Below, piece after piece: positions 1-6,881 of a stretch of DNA of 20,704 nt. Numbering within the stretch: position 1 is the first letter of the stretch; the number at the start of each line of letters is the position of its first letter. The notes below the pieces were generated by a model that saw nothing but the letters and a program-made list of their open reading frames with translations, ran no database searches and was not told the DNA's origin. The stretch is from an archaeon (GTDB taxonomy: Archaea > Asgardarchaeota > Hermodarchaeia > Hermodarchaeales > Hermodarchaeaceae), in assembly GCA_016550415.1 (NCBI GenBank), contig JABXGU010000135.1:1-20704 (forward strand), given 5' to 3'. Position numbers and translations under genes: made by a program.

Positions 1-869
1 ATTTTGAAGACCGAATAACAGTGATAAAGAGTCCTTTAATCGAACTCGCAACGCCACAAATGAGCGCAGCAAGCTTCGCAAGCTACTCTCCAGATATGGG
101 TGCAATTCAGGTCCGTGAATTATCAAGAATTATTCGAGAAATTCGCCAACCCCATGATGAAAAGCCCTATGATTTAACGGATCTTATTACTGCTGTTGAA
201 AATGATTCTACAATCAACACACGTACACGAGAGGCATTATTGGGTTGGCTAGAAAGCCTGCAGAGTATGAGGCTCTTTGGTAAAACTCCAACACCAAATT
301 GGTCAAAGTTGATGACCCCAGGGCATGCCGTTATATTGGATATGAGCGAGACTGTGAGCCTTCGGAAAAAGCAAATAATCGTTTCTGAAGTACTACGGCA
401 ATTATTTGACCTTAGACGTGAGGAACAAATACCCCCTACCGTAATCTTCCTAGAAGAAGCTCACCAATTTTGCCCTGAGGCTGGTCGAAGCCACGCATTT
501 TCGAAAGGAATACTTGAAACAATTTCCCGCGAGGGAAGAAAATACAATCTAGCTCTTTGTATAATTTCGCAACGTCCTGTTAGGCTATCAACAACTGTGC
601 TGTCTCAATGTGGAACTAACATCTTTCTTCGACTTACTAACCCGTATGATCTTGACCATATTCGAGCAACCTCAGAGAGAATTACTAAAGCAACCCTTGC
701 CTCCATTTCTAGTCTTAGTGTTGGAGAGGCGTTAGTAGTTGGGCAAGCAGCACGATTCCCAGTCTTCATAATGATAAAACAGCGACTAACCAAAGAAACA
801 GCATTTGGAGCCGACTTTGAAACAGTTGCTCGAAAATTTGACAGAAAAGAAAAAACAAAGAGAAAATAG
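1..869 (+). CDS. herA: HerA-like DNA-translocating ATPase, C-terminal part (5' end outside window)
   Basis: The frame is open from base 3, so the gene begins before the window and only about 289 codons are seen. The visible part is the C-terminal half of the HerA/FtsK-type RecA fold. A Walker B strand ends in acidic residues (VIFLEEAHQF, bases about 440-470). It is followed by a segment with the arginine-finger region (ISREGRKYN) and a sensor-like strand (IISQRP), then SQCGTNIFLRL, all typical of HerA. The Walker A loop must lie upstream. In archaea HerA is a hexameric helicase/translocase working with the NurA nuclease and Mre11-Rad50 in DNA end resection. None of those partners is in the window, so they may lie upstream. 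The tail is lysine/arginine-rich. The in-frame GTG at 21 is internal, because homology continues upstream of it (FEDRIT). Confidence 0.85.
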   Translation, partial: FEDRITVIKSPLIELATPQMSAASFASYSPDMGAIQVRELSRIIREIRQPHDEKPYDLTDLITAVENDSTINTRTREALLGWLESLQSMRLFGKTPTPNWSKLMTPGHAVILDMSETVSLRKKQIIVSEVLRQLFDLRREEQIPPTVIFLEEAHQFCPEAGRSHAFSKGILETISREGRKYNLALCIISQRPVRLSTTVLSQCGTNIFLRLTNPYDLDHIRATSERITKATLASISSLSVGEALVVGQAARFPVFIMIKQRLTKETAFGADFETVARKFDRKEKTKRK

Positions 870-895
870 AAAATACAATGGTGGGCTCGGCGGGA

Positions 896-927
896 TTTTT
901 GCCAGTAGGGTTCATAACCCCATAGGC
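896..927 (-). other. tRNA-Ile intron 3, T-loop position 59/60 (32 nt)
   Basis: The T stem GCGGG/CCCGC is the outer helix and TTTG/CAAA the central helix. The bulges are AA^G and AA^T, and the inner pairs are CC/GG followed by GGG/CCC. Excision leaves a T loop of exactly seven bases, TTTGAAT. This is the cleanest of the three motifs. Confidence 0.9.
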
Positions 928-949
928 TTCAAACCCGCGACCGCCGGCT

Positions 950-987
950 CACCTAGGTTTCGCAAGCGATTGTTCGGAGCGACACCA
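950..987 (-). other. tRNA-Ile intron 2, canonical position 37/38 (38 nt)
   Basis: The central helix pairs anticodon-loop CTTA (32-35) with intron TAGG. The bulges are TA^T and TG^A. The inner helix is GGT/ACC followed by TCGC/GCGA. Excision gives the loop CTTATAA between CCGGC and GCCGG. This intron decides the anticodon reading. Confidence 0.85.
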
Positions 988-995
988 TATAAGGC

Positions 996-1026
996 TTACA
1001 CGTCCAGTGCATAAAGCACAATGACT
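996..1026 (-). other. tRNA-Ile intron 1, position 29/30 (31 nt)
   Basis: On the minus strand the central helix pairs exon GCGC (tRNA 24-27) with intron GTGT, giving two GC and two GU pairs. The 5' bulge is CG^A and the 3' bulge is AA^G. The inner stem is GTC/GAC, followed by GTGC/GCAC closing a TTTAT loop. Removing it joins CCG to GC and completes the anticodon stem CCGGC. The outer helix is weak, so this is a relaxed motif. Confidence 0.82.
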
Positions 1027-1088
1027 CGGCGCTCCATCAGGCTGAGCCACGAGCCCTCATTGTAGTGATTCTTTGGTGTTGTTCATTA

Positions 1089-1101
1089 GCTTAAATATAT
1101 T
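1089..1101 (-). promoter_or_regulatory. Candidate TATA box of the tRNA gene
   Basis: The minus strand reads AATATATTTAAGC just after the IleRS stop codon, centred about 39 bp upstream of tRNA base 1. Archaeal transcription starts about 25 bp past the TATA centre. That predicts a leader of roughly 14 nt carrying the TACAATG arm. Read-through from IleRS is also possible. Confidence 0.5.
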
Positions 1102-1108
1102 GGCGAAG

Positions 1109-4081
1109 CTACTCGGTTCTTTCTACAAAACCGAATTGAACCACTTCATCATTAAACTTTAATGAACCCCTTGCGGCTTCTTTTTGTTCTGGAATTTTCT
1201 CCGATATCTCAACATTTGTTGCTCCAACTTTTGATGCTATGGCATCTCTCGTGAGTTCAAGCGCTTGAGTAAGTGTATTGCTTTTTGATGCAAGGTATAG
1301 TGATATTTTTTGAGTTACATGAAGTCCATGTTGTTTTCGTGCAGATTGAATTAATCTAATAAGATCTCGTGCTAACCGTTCTGCTCGGAGTTCGTCTGAT
1401 TCTTCCACATCTAGATAAACAGTGCAGAAGGGTAGCACCTTTCCTTCACCCATCTTTTCTTTGACTTGTTTTGTTATTTCGATTTTTTTGACATTAGTTT
1501 GGCTTGCCACAGCATCACTGAAATGCTCTAAGGTGAATTCTTTGTTAGAAGGCACTATTACAAGGCGGCTGCAAGGCCACCGAAGTTTTAGCCCTTGTTC
1601 TTGACGTATGAATTGGACCGTCTCTACAATGGTGACTGCCCATTCCATTTCACGATTGAGTCTTTCATCAATTAACTTCTGATCTGCAATCGGCCATGGA
1701 AGCATATGGACGCTAATTGGTGCATTAGGTTCAGCTGATCTTACTAGAGCCTGATACATGCTTTCTGATTGAAATGGCAAAACAGGAGCCATTACTGATA
1801 GAAGCCCTTTGAGCACATAGTACAGTGTAGTGAATGCAGTAGATTTACTCTCATCTTGAGTAGTAACCCAAGTTCTTGATCTGATGAGTTTGATATACCA
1901 ACGGCTTAGGTCTTTTACGACGAAATCTTCGATAAGTCGGGGAACAAAGGGTAATTCATATTTTTCTAAGCGCTCTGTTATTTGCTCGACTAATTTGTTA
2001 AACTGTGATATAATCCAACGATCTTCGCTTTGCAATTTTCTTACATTTAGTTTATGACTTGTTGGTTCATATTTTGCAGCTCTCATAAAGGTGGTTGCGA
2101 AGACATATACATTCCATAGAATTGATAGGGTGCGCCTGGTATCGTCAACGTCTTTCCAGTGGAAACGCATATCCTCGCCAGGTCCTGTACACTTAATACA
2201 ATAGAACCTGTATGTTTCAGCTCCCACCTTCTGAATAACTTCATCTGGCTCGATGATATTTCCCAAGGATTTTGACATTGGTTGACCTTGATTGTCCATG
2301 GTAAAGCCATGCATGAAGACGTTCTTGTAGGGTGCTTTGTCTGCGACCAGCATAGTCGAATTAAAGAGCGTACAGAACCAGTTGCTGATTTGGTCCTTGC
2401 CTTCGATGACAAATTCAGATGGTTCCCAGGCATCAAAATCTGTTGTCCCGTATGTTGCCCATCGTGTAGCCCAAGGTGCAACACCGCTATCAAGCCACAC
2501 ATCAAGTACATCACTCACTCGAGTCATGGTACCTTTGCATTTGGGACATGACCAAGTAATTTTGTCAATCCATGGTCTATGGAGGTCTTTGGGTATTGTT
2601 CCAGTTTTATTCTTCAGCTCCTCCATACTTCCAATTACTTCGATATTGTCACATTTGTTACAGACCCAGATCGGAAGCGGTGCACCCCAGTAACGTTGGC
2701 GGGAAATACACCAATCCTGGAGATTCATTAGCCAATTCTTGAACCAGGTATGTCCTGCCCAATCAGGAATCCATCGGATTTGCTTATTCTTCTCAATCAT
2801 CTTTTCTCGAAGTTCACTTACCCTTAAGAACCACTGATTGGTCGCTAGGAATATGAGGGGGCTATTGCAACGCCAACAATGGGCATATTCGTGCTCAATG
2901 TAATCCTGGTGTACTAGTAGTCCTTTGCGTTTCAAATCTGAAAGAACAACTTCATTGGCGTCCTTCACAGTCATTCCTGAATATTTGCCACCGTCCTCAG
3001 AGAATATTCCAGCAAAGGTAACTGGACAGAAAATGGGAATGCCTTCACGTGTTCCAACCTCAAAGTCCTCCGGACCGTGGCCAGGAGCCATATGAACAAG
3101 ACCGGTTCCTTGCTCTAACGTAACAAACTCTTCGCTGAGAACAACACTGTGAACATTCCCATAGGCTTCATGGAATTCCTTCTGCTTGGGAACCTCTTCT
3201 AACAAGGGATGAATATACCTTAGACCCTTAAGCTGCTCTCCTCGCAGCTCTCCCACAATTTCATATTCTTTTTCTAACAATGCTTGAAGAATAACTGTAG
3301 CAAGCCCCTTAGCTAATATCCAGACTTCTTTCCCAACCTTGGCACGAACATAATCAAATTCAGGATTAACCATAACTGCCATATTAGCAGGTAAAGTCCA
3401 AGGTGTTGTTGTCCATATAACAATGAATTCATTCTTTTTTCCAATTATGGGAAACTTTACCCAAATCGAATAATCCTTTACAGTATGGAACTCGTGCTCC
3501 CGTTTAGCTAATGCTGTCTGGCATCGAGGACAACAATCCATTGATCGTAGCCCACGATATAGGAATCCCTGTTTAAATGCCCGCTTAAGCAAGTACCATG
3601 TTCCTTCAATGTACTCATTTTCAATTGTTTGATAGGGACGACTCCAATTCATCCATACACCTAAACGAATGAACTGCTCTGTCATCTTACCCAGATTGGA
3701 CATAGCAAAAGCTTTGCACTGCTCAACAAACTTGTTCACACCAATCTTAGTTTCAATATCCTGTTTTGTCTTCACACCCAATTGCTTCTCGACCTTTACT
3801 TCGATGGGCAAGCCATGCTGATCAAAGCCGGGTGTGTCTACCGCGTAGAATCCCTGCATTCGCTTGTATCTTAGTACCATATCTTTCATGATTTTGTTCC
3901 AAGCAGTTCCAAGGTGTATTGCTCCTGTTGTATAGGGTGGTCCATCTAGGAATCGGAATACGGGCTTCTTTGAACTGAGTTTAACCACTTGCTCGTAAAC
4001 ATGGTTCTCTTTCCAGAATTGAAGGACCTCCTTTTCGAGCGTCACTAAATCGAAATGTTTGGGGAGTTCATTAACTGGCAT
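1109..4081 (-). CDS. ileS: Isoleucyl-tRNA synthetase, archaeal/eukaryotic type
   Basis: This class Ia synthetase (990 aa from the chosen start) charges tRNA-Ile. The N-terminal Rossmann motif is PPYTTGAIHLGTAWNK (residues about 48-63; HLGT is the usual archaeal form of HIGH). The CP1 editing domain shows WTTTPWTLPAN and GTGLVHMAPGHGPEDF. CISRQRYWG follows. The signature loop is MSKSLGN near residue 602. Cys pairs CPRC, CWRC, CNKC and CPKC suggest zinc sites. A C-terminal anticodon-binding region and tail complete the usual length. The frame extends 31 codons upstream to 4174, but that stretch is Cys-rich and hydrophobic and unlike the family. The ATG at 4081 (MPVNELPKHF) matches the normal N terminus and has AAGGAG 12 nt upstream. 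The tRNA-Ile gene follows directly on the same strand. Confidence 0.95.
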   Translation of the reverse strand: MPVNELPKHFDLVTLEKEVLQFWKENHVYEQVVKLSSKKPVFRFLDGPPYTTGAIHLGTAWNKIMKDMVLRYKRMQGFYAVDTPGFDQHGLPIEVKVEKQLGVKTKQDIETKIGVNKFVEQCKAFAMSNLGKMTEQFIRLGVWMNWSRPYQTIENEYIEGTWYLLKRAFKQGFLYRGLRSMDCCPRCQTALAKREHEFHTVKDYSIWVKFPIIGKKNEFIVIWTTTPWTLPANMAVMVNPEFDYVRAKVGKEVWILAKGLATVILQALLEKEYEIVGELRGEQLKGLRYIHPLLEEVPKQKEFHEAYGNVHSVVLSEEFVTLEQGTGLVHMAPGHGPEDFEVGTREGIPIFCPVTFAGIFSEDGGKYSGMTVKDANEVVLSDLKRKGLLVHQDYIEHEYAHCWRCNSPLIFLATNQWFLRVSELREKMIEKNKQIRWIPDWAGHTWFKNWLMNLQDWCISRQRYWGAPLPIWVCNKCDNIEVIGSMEELKNKTGTIPKDLHRPWIDKITWSCPKCKGTMTRVSDVLDVWLDSGVAPWATRWATYGTTDFDAWEPSEFVIEGKDQISNWFCTLFNSTMLVADKAPYKNVFMHGFTMDNQGQPMSKSLGNIIEPDEVIQKVGAETYRFYCIKCTGPGEDMRFHWKDVDDTRRTLSILWNVYVFATTFMRAAKYEPTSHKLNVRKLQSEDRWIISQFNKLVEQITERLEKYELPFVPRLIEDFVVKDLSRWYIKLIRSRTWVTTQDESKSTAFTTLYYVLKGLLSVMAPVLPFQSESMYQALVRSAEPNAPISVHMLPWPIADQKLIDERLNREMEWAVTIVETVQFIRQEQGLKLRWPCSRLVIVPSNKEFTLEHFSDAVASQTNVKKIEITKQVKEKMGEGKVLPFCTVYLDVEESDELRAERLARDLIRLIQSARKQHGLHVTQKISLYLASKSNTLTQALELTRDAIASKVGATNVEISEKIPEQKEAARGSLKFNDEVVQFGFVERTE

Positions 4082-4234
4082 AAACTGTTCTAGCTCCTTG
4101 AGTAGTGCTTTGCGTGCCTTCCTAAACGATAGGAAGCAGATAAAAATGATTGGGCAATAAAACCTAGCCTCCAATTAAAAGTAATTTTATCAATCTTAGG
4201 TGTTACATTAAAAAAGAACATTCAACTAAGTGAA

Positions 4235-4249
4235 CGAAACTTCTTTATG
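4235..4249 (+). promoter_or_regulatory. Candidate BRE/TATA promoter of the small GTPase gene
   Basis: CGAAAC (BRE-like) followed by TTCTTTATG lies about 52-66 bp before the ATG at 4301. A transcript starting near 4272 would still carry the ribosome binding site AAGGA at 4286-4290. It is assigned on pattern and spacing only. Confidence 0.4.
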
Positions 4250-4300
4250 CACGCAGTTAGAAACCATCCATTCATTAAGATTCTGAAGGAGCTAAAATAA

Positions 4301-4831
4301 ATGACTGCCCCACAAAAAACCACATACGTCCTCAAGGTTTGTGTAGTAGGTGAAGGCGCAGTTGGCAAAACAAGCCTTATTATTCGCTACACAGAGGGTC
4401 ATTTCAGAGAGAGTTATCTCATGACTGTTGGCACAAGCTTTGCTGTAAAGGAGTTAGATTTTGGCGATACGCTTGTGAGATTACAATTATGGGATTTGGC
4501 AGGCCAACCGCATTTTAGTAGTGTTCGTCCAGTATTTTATCGGGGAAGTGCTGGTGCAATGTTAGTCTATGATGTTACCCGCCGTGAATCGTTTGAAAAT
4601 ATCATGGAGTGGTATAGTGAGGTGTCTCAAGTCACAGGGAAACTGACATCAGTTTTGTTGGCAAATAAGGTTGATTTGGTAGATCAAAGACGAGTCTCGA
4701 TGGAGGAGGGTATGGCTTTTGCAGAACAACATGGTTGGACTTATTTTGAAACCAGTGCAAAGGATGGACGAGGAGTAAACGAAGCGTTCCGTCAGATTGC
4801 CGTGCAGTCTGTCAATCGTGTTGAATCCTAG
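4301..4831 (+). CDS. Ras/Rab-type small GTPase (Asgard)
   Basis: This 176-aa protein is a complete G domain of the Ras superfamily. G1 is GEGAVGKT (17-24). Switch I has a Thr in MTVGTSF (41-47). G3 is WDLAGQ with Gln at the Ras-61 position (64-69). G4 is NKVD (122-125) and G5 is TSAK (151-154). YRGSAGAMLVYDVT is the Rab-like segment after switch II. Such eukaryote-like GTPases are abundant in Asgard genomes and are the best lineage marker here. The protein stops soon after the last helix (VNRVES), with no hypervariable tail and no C-terminal cysteine. Prenyl-type membrane anchoring is therefore not expected. No GEF, GAP or longin/roadblock gene is adjacent. AAGGA lies 10 nt before the ATG. 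Specific function is unknown. Confidence 0.93.
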   Translation: MTAPQKTTYVLKVCVVGEGAVGKTSLIIRYTEGHFRESYLMTVGTSFAVKELDFGDTLVRLQLWDLAGQPHFSSVRPVFYRGSAGAMLVYDVTRRESFENIMEWYSEVSQVTGKLTSVLLANKVDLVDQRRVSMEEGMAFAEQHGWTYFETSAKDGRGVNEAFRQIAVQSVNRVES

Positions 4832-4842
4832 TAAAATTAATT

Positions 4843-5661
4843 TTAGTTTTCATCCCTGTTTGATTCTATTAGAAAATCTGTGAGCCTTCTGGTTTTCGAG
4901 TTACGAAGATATTGGGAGCATTGTTGGGGTTCGACTTTCTTATACTCTAACCCGAGCTGCTCTAGAAGTGCTTGGGTTCCCTTGGTAAGACTGGGTGCTA
5001 CTAGAATGCCTCGAATTTGAGATTCTTTTGGTATGTTAAGGCTTTTGATGTAATTGTGAAGTTGGAGAACCGCTTCACGACTTGCGCGTTTACGTTTGAT
5101 TTCAACTACAACAATACGTCCTTTATCATCACGTGCATAAATGTCAATAAATCCGGGTTTAACTGGGCGTTCACGGCGTATAACATGAAGGCCTGATTCG
5201 ATTAAATCAGGATGAGCACTTAGAACTTGTTGCATTTCCTCTTCCGTAAGGAACATGCTAAACTCGCCGGGGTCGCTGGGAGAACTAATGCTGAGGAGGA
5301 GAAGACTTGAGAATTGTATGCTAACCGTTTCTCGGGGTTTATCACGGTTTGCTGTAATCTGAAGTTTACCTGATTTTATTGCAGCTTTAAGGGTGCAACC
5401 CGGCGGTTGCCAATTTACTGGTTCAACACCATTAGCCTTGTGAACAAGTAGGCTACCATCTGATTTTATAATAATAAGACGTTCACCTTCAGTAAGTATT
5501 GAACGTGCTCGTCCCTGATATTCGACGAAGCAGCTTCCAAGGATTTGTATGAATCTTTTTTGATGAAAAGCCTGCTCTAAGATTGACTTTGCTTCTTTTG
5601 CTGTAATTGAGCATGAAAACCAAAAATTTTTGTCTTCACTGAGTCGTCCAGAGTTCAACAT
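4843..5661 (-). CDS. nucS: Endonuclease NucS/EndoMS
   Basis: This 272-aa protein has the two-domain plan of the archaeal mismatch or branched-DNA endonuclease NucS. The N-terminal DNA-binding domain shows EYQGRARSIL and DGSLLVH..PVNWQPPG (residues about 47-87). The C-terminal RecB-like nuclease domain shows GFIDIYARDD and VVVEIKRKRA, giving D173, E187 and K189 as the expected catalytic D-ExK residues. It cuts both strands near mismatches and is guided by the sliding clamp in characterised relatives. The C-terminal TRRLTDFL may be a degenerate PCNA-interacting box, though the usual Gln is missing. It ends 11 bp from the convergent GTPase gene, and its start is 24 bp from a divergent methyltransferase. 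Confidence 0.92.
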   Translation of the reverse strand: MLNSGRLSEDKNFWFSCSITAKEAKSILEQAFHQKRFIQILGSCFVEYQGRARSILTEGERLIIIKSDGSLLVHKANGVEPVNWQPPGCTLKAAIKSGKLQITANRDKPRETVSIQFSSLLLLSISSPSDPGEFSMFLTEEEMQQVLSAHPDLIESGLHVIRRERPVKPGFIDIYARDDKGRIVVVEIKRKRASREAVLQLHNYIKSLNIPKESQIRGILVAPSLTKGTQALLEQLGLEYKKVEPQQCSQYLRNSKTRRLTDFLIESNRDEN

Positions 5662-5685
5662 TATTCATCGTCAAATCCACATGTA

Positions 5686-6285
5686 ATGCTAAATAGATTA
5701 CCACATTCATCTAGAATAGCTGGTATGTGTGTGTCAAAAGCCCACCTATATGACGAAACAGCAGAAGTCTACCACCGCAGGTACTATCAGATTCAACGAG
5801 TGAAGTATCAAGCCCTTGCGCAATACCTCCCTGAAGGGCTCCTCCTAGATGTAGGCATAGGAACAGGAATTGGATTACCTTCATTAGTCGATCAAAGACC
5901 AGTGGTGGGTGTTGATTTTTCGGTTGAGATGCTTGAAATAGCTCAACAGCAAATCAAGGCTAATTCATACTGGAAAAGAATTGTTTCGCTTGTCTGCGCT
6001 TCAGCAGAGAAACTACCATTTCGTTCACATGTTTTTCCGATTATTGTAAGTGTGACACTAATTCAGAATTTATCAGAACCAAAACAGGGGCTAAATGAAT
6101 TTTTTAGAGTACTCCAATATTCGGGGTTACTAGGAATAACTTCGCTCGCCAAGCATACATCAATTCAACAGCTTAAATCATTAATAGCTAACAAGTGTCT
6201 TATCCTCGTACAGATGAGTAATTTAGCAAATGAGGATTTTGGCTTAATTCTTCAGCGTAAATCTAACTCTGATGAAATTCAATGA
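5686..6285 (+). CDS. Class I SAM-dependent methyltransferase (UbiE/type 11-like)
   Basis: This 199-aa protein has the Rossmann methyltransferase core. Motif I is LLLDVGIGTGIG (52-63), the acidic end of strand 2 is VVGVDFS (73-79), and a motif III-like segment is ASAEKLPF (105-112). The N terminus (YDETAEVYHRRYY) is the usual start of the type-11 group. The substrate cannot be told. The C terminus is short, with no extra domain. The start is uncertain: ATG 5686 and ATG 5725 are both in frame, and the later one gives a more typical N terminus. The divergent nucS start is only 24 bp away from 5686, so one promoter probably lies inside the neighbour's 5' end. The stop lies one base from the end of the convergent unknown gene. 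Confidence 0.8.
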   Translation: MLNRLPHSSRIAGMCVSKAHLYDETAEVYHRRYYQIQRVKYQALAQYLPEGLLLDVGIGTGIGLPSLVDQRPVVGVDFSVEMLEIAQQQIKANSYWKRIVSLVCASAEKLPFRSHVFPIIVSVTLIQNLSEPKQGLNEFFRVLQYSGLLGITSLAKHTSIQQLKSLIANKCLILVQMSNLANEDFGLILQRKSNSDEIQ

Positions 6286-6286
6286 G

Positions 6287-6757
6287 TCAGAGGAAATATG
6301 AGAAATCCGCTTTTCCAGTTTTCCCTCGCTGCGGAGGTTCCGATTGCACAGTTGGTAATGGAATGGGTGGAGGAATTTGTAGGATTCGAGAAAGACCAAC
6401 AGTTTCCACTGTCGCTCGATTCAAAATAGCGTTTAGCAGGATTGGTTCAATGGATTGTGGTATACGGTGGTCCACATGCCACTTCTCGACTATATCATTC
6501 ATTTTTTCTTGTGCATCGAGGTAAATGACACGTCCACCAAGACGTATTAGTCCGATTGATATTGGGTAGCGGCACGTAAAGATGAACTTGATTAACACAA
6601 TATCTTGGGCTATGTGTGTATCTCTTTTCAATTCCACATTTGTGATGCGAGTATTAACTTCAATCCGTTGTTTCCCTAGTATAATTGGTTCCCCATGCTC
6701 TAGTTCACATTCACCTTCTATTTTATTGAAAACAACTGAGATTTGAATCTCTACCAC
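6287..6757 (-). CDS. Conserved archaeal protein of unknown function with PPPIPLP motif
   Basis: I cannot name this 156-aa protein. It opens with alternating hydrophobic residues suggesting about four to five beta strands (residues 1-85). A basic helix with an EKW motif follows, and then a hydrophobic helix (EPILLNAILNRATVETVGLSRILQ) ends in a proline-rich strand, PPPIPLPTV (about 128-136). The tail is polar. A beta sheet plus a hydrophobic helix before a Pro-rich strand loosely recalls SecB-like proteins and other archaeal proteins ending in a similar motif, but I see no diagnostic residue. There is no signal peptide or membrane segment. It is convergent with the methyltransferase (1-bp gap) and divergent from the LSm gene, with 124 bp between starts. 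Confidence 0.75.
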   Translation of the reverse strand: MVEIQISVVFNKIEGECELEHGEPIILGKQRIEVNTRITNVELKRDTHIAQDIVLIKFIFTCRYPISIGLIRLGGRVIYLDAQEKMNDIVEKWHVDHRIPQSIEPILLNAILNRATVETVGLSRILQIPPPIPLPTVQSEPPQRGKTGKADFSYFL

Positions 6758-6819
6758 CTGCTATTAAATCGTGCCAAGTTGTGCATACTTTAAGTTTTCT
6801 TTACTAATAGAACCCTTAT

Positions 6820-6838
6820 GAAAACCAATATCTTTAAG
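6820..6838 (+). promoter_or_regulatory. Candidate promoter of the LSm gene
   Basis: GAAAACC (BRE-like) is followed by AATATCTTTAAG, about 44-62 bp upstream of the GTG at 6882. Spacing suits a short leader. It is assigned on pattern only. Confidence 0.35.
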
Positions 6839-6881
6839 TGTCAATTGAAGATTAGCAGGGTTGCCCCCGGGGTCGAACATC

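Larger units (their letters stand above)
882..1056 (-). tRNA. tRNA-Ile (anticodon UAU) with three introns
   Basis: Read on the minus strand the gene gives a complete cloverleaf once three introns are removed. Acceptor GGGCTCG (1056-1050) pairs with CGAGCCC (889-883), all 7 pairs. The D stem is GCTC/GAGC, the anticodon stem CCGGC/GCCGG and the T stem GCGGG/CCCGC. The discriminator is A73 (882) and CCA is encoded (881-879). Introns sit at tRNA positions 29/30, 37/38 and 59/60. Each lies in a bulge-helix-bulge with a 4-bp central helix and the cut after the second bulge base. The spliced anticodon loop is CTTATAA, giving anticodon TAT, which reads AUA. C4-G69, U12-A23, A37, A38 and A73 fit known isoleucine identity features. 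The mature RNA is 73 nt plus A73 and CCA. The IleRS gene ends 52 bp upstream on the same strand. Odd: the usual G19-C56 contact is replaced by A19-U56, and base 21 is G. Confidence 0.9.
874..1064. repeat. 7-bp inverted repeat flanking the tRNA (leader-trailer pairing)
   Basis: TACAATG at 874-880 is the exact reverse complement of CATTGTA at 1058-1064. The two arms lie immediately outside the perfect 7-bp acceptor stem, separated from it by two bases on one side and one on the other. In the precursor RNA the leader and trailer could extend the acceptor stem to an interrupted 14 bp. One arm overlaps the encoded CCA. Confidence 0.7.

Noticed and set aside
905..925. GGGTTCATAACCC on the plus strand looks like a tRNA-Met anticodon arm
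   Set aside because: It has no matching acceptor, D or T arms on that strand. It is the reverse of the hairpin inside intron 3 of the minus-strand tRNA.
950..970. Alternative anticodon GCG (Arg), from GCTTGCGA in the tRNA precursor
   Set aside because: It would need a 10-nt second intron without a BHB. The TAT reading gives three proper BHB motifs.
805..1014. A 69-codon plus-strand frame after HerA
   Set aside because: It overlaps the end of herA and the antisense of the tRNA gene; the residues show no domain.
879..1064. SRP RNA or RNase P RNA, suggested by the long closing stem and structured interior
   Set aside because: No SRP helix 8 motif and no RNase P conserved regions are present, and tRNA plus introns explains every base.
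2083..2514. 143-codon minus-strand frame inside IleRS
   Set aside because: It is a shifted frame over conserved IleRS catalytic sequence and has no family features.
4082..4174. 31-codon N-terminal extension of IleRS
   Set aside because: It is Cys-rich and hydrophobic, unlike the family; ATG 4081 matches the normal N terminus.
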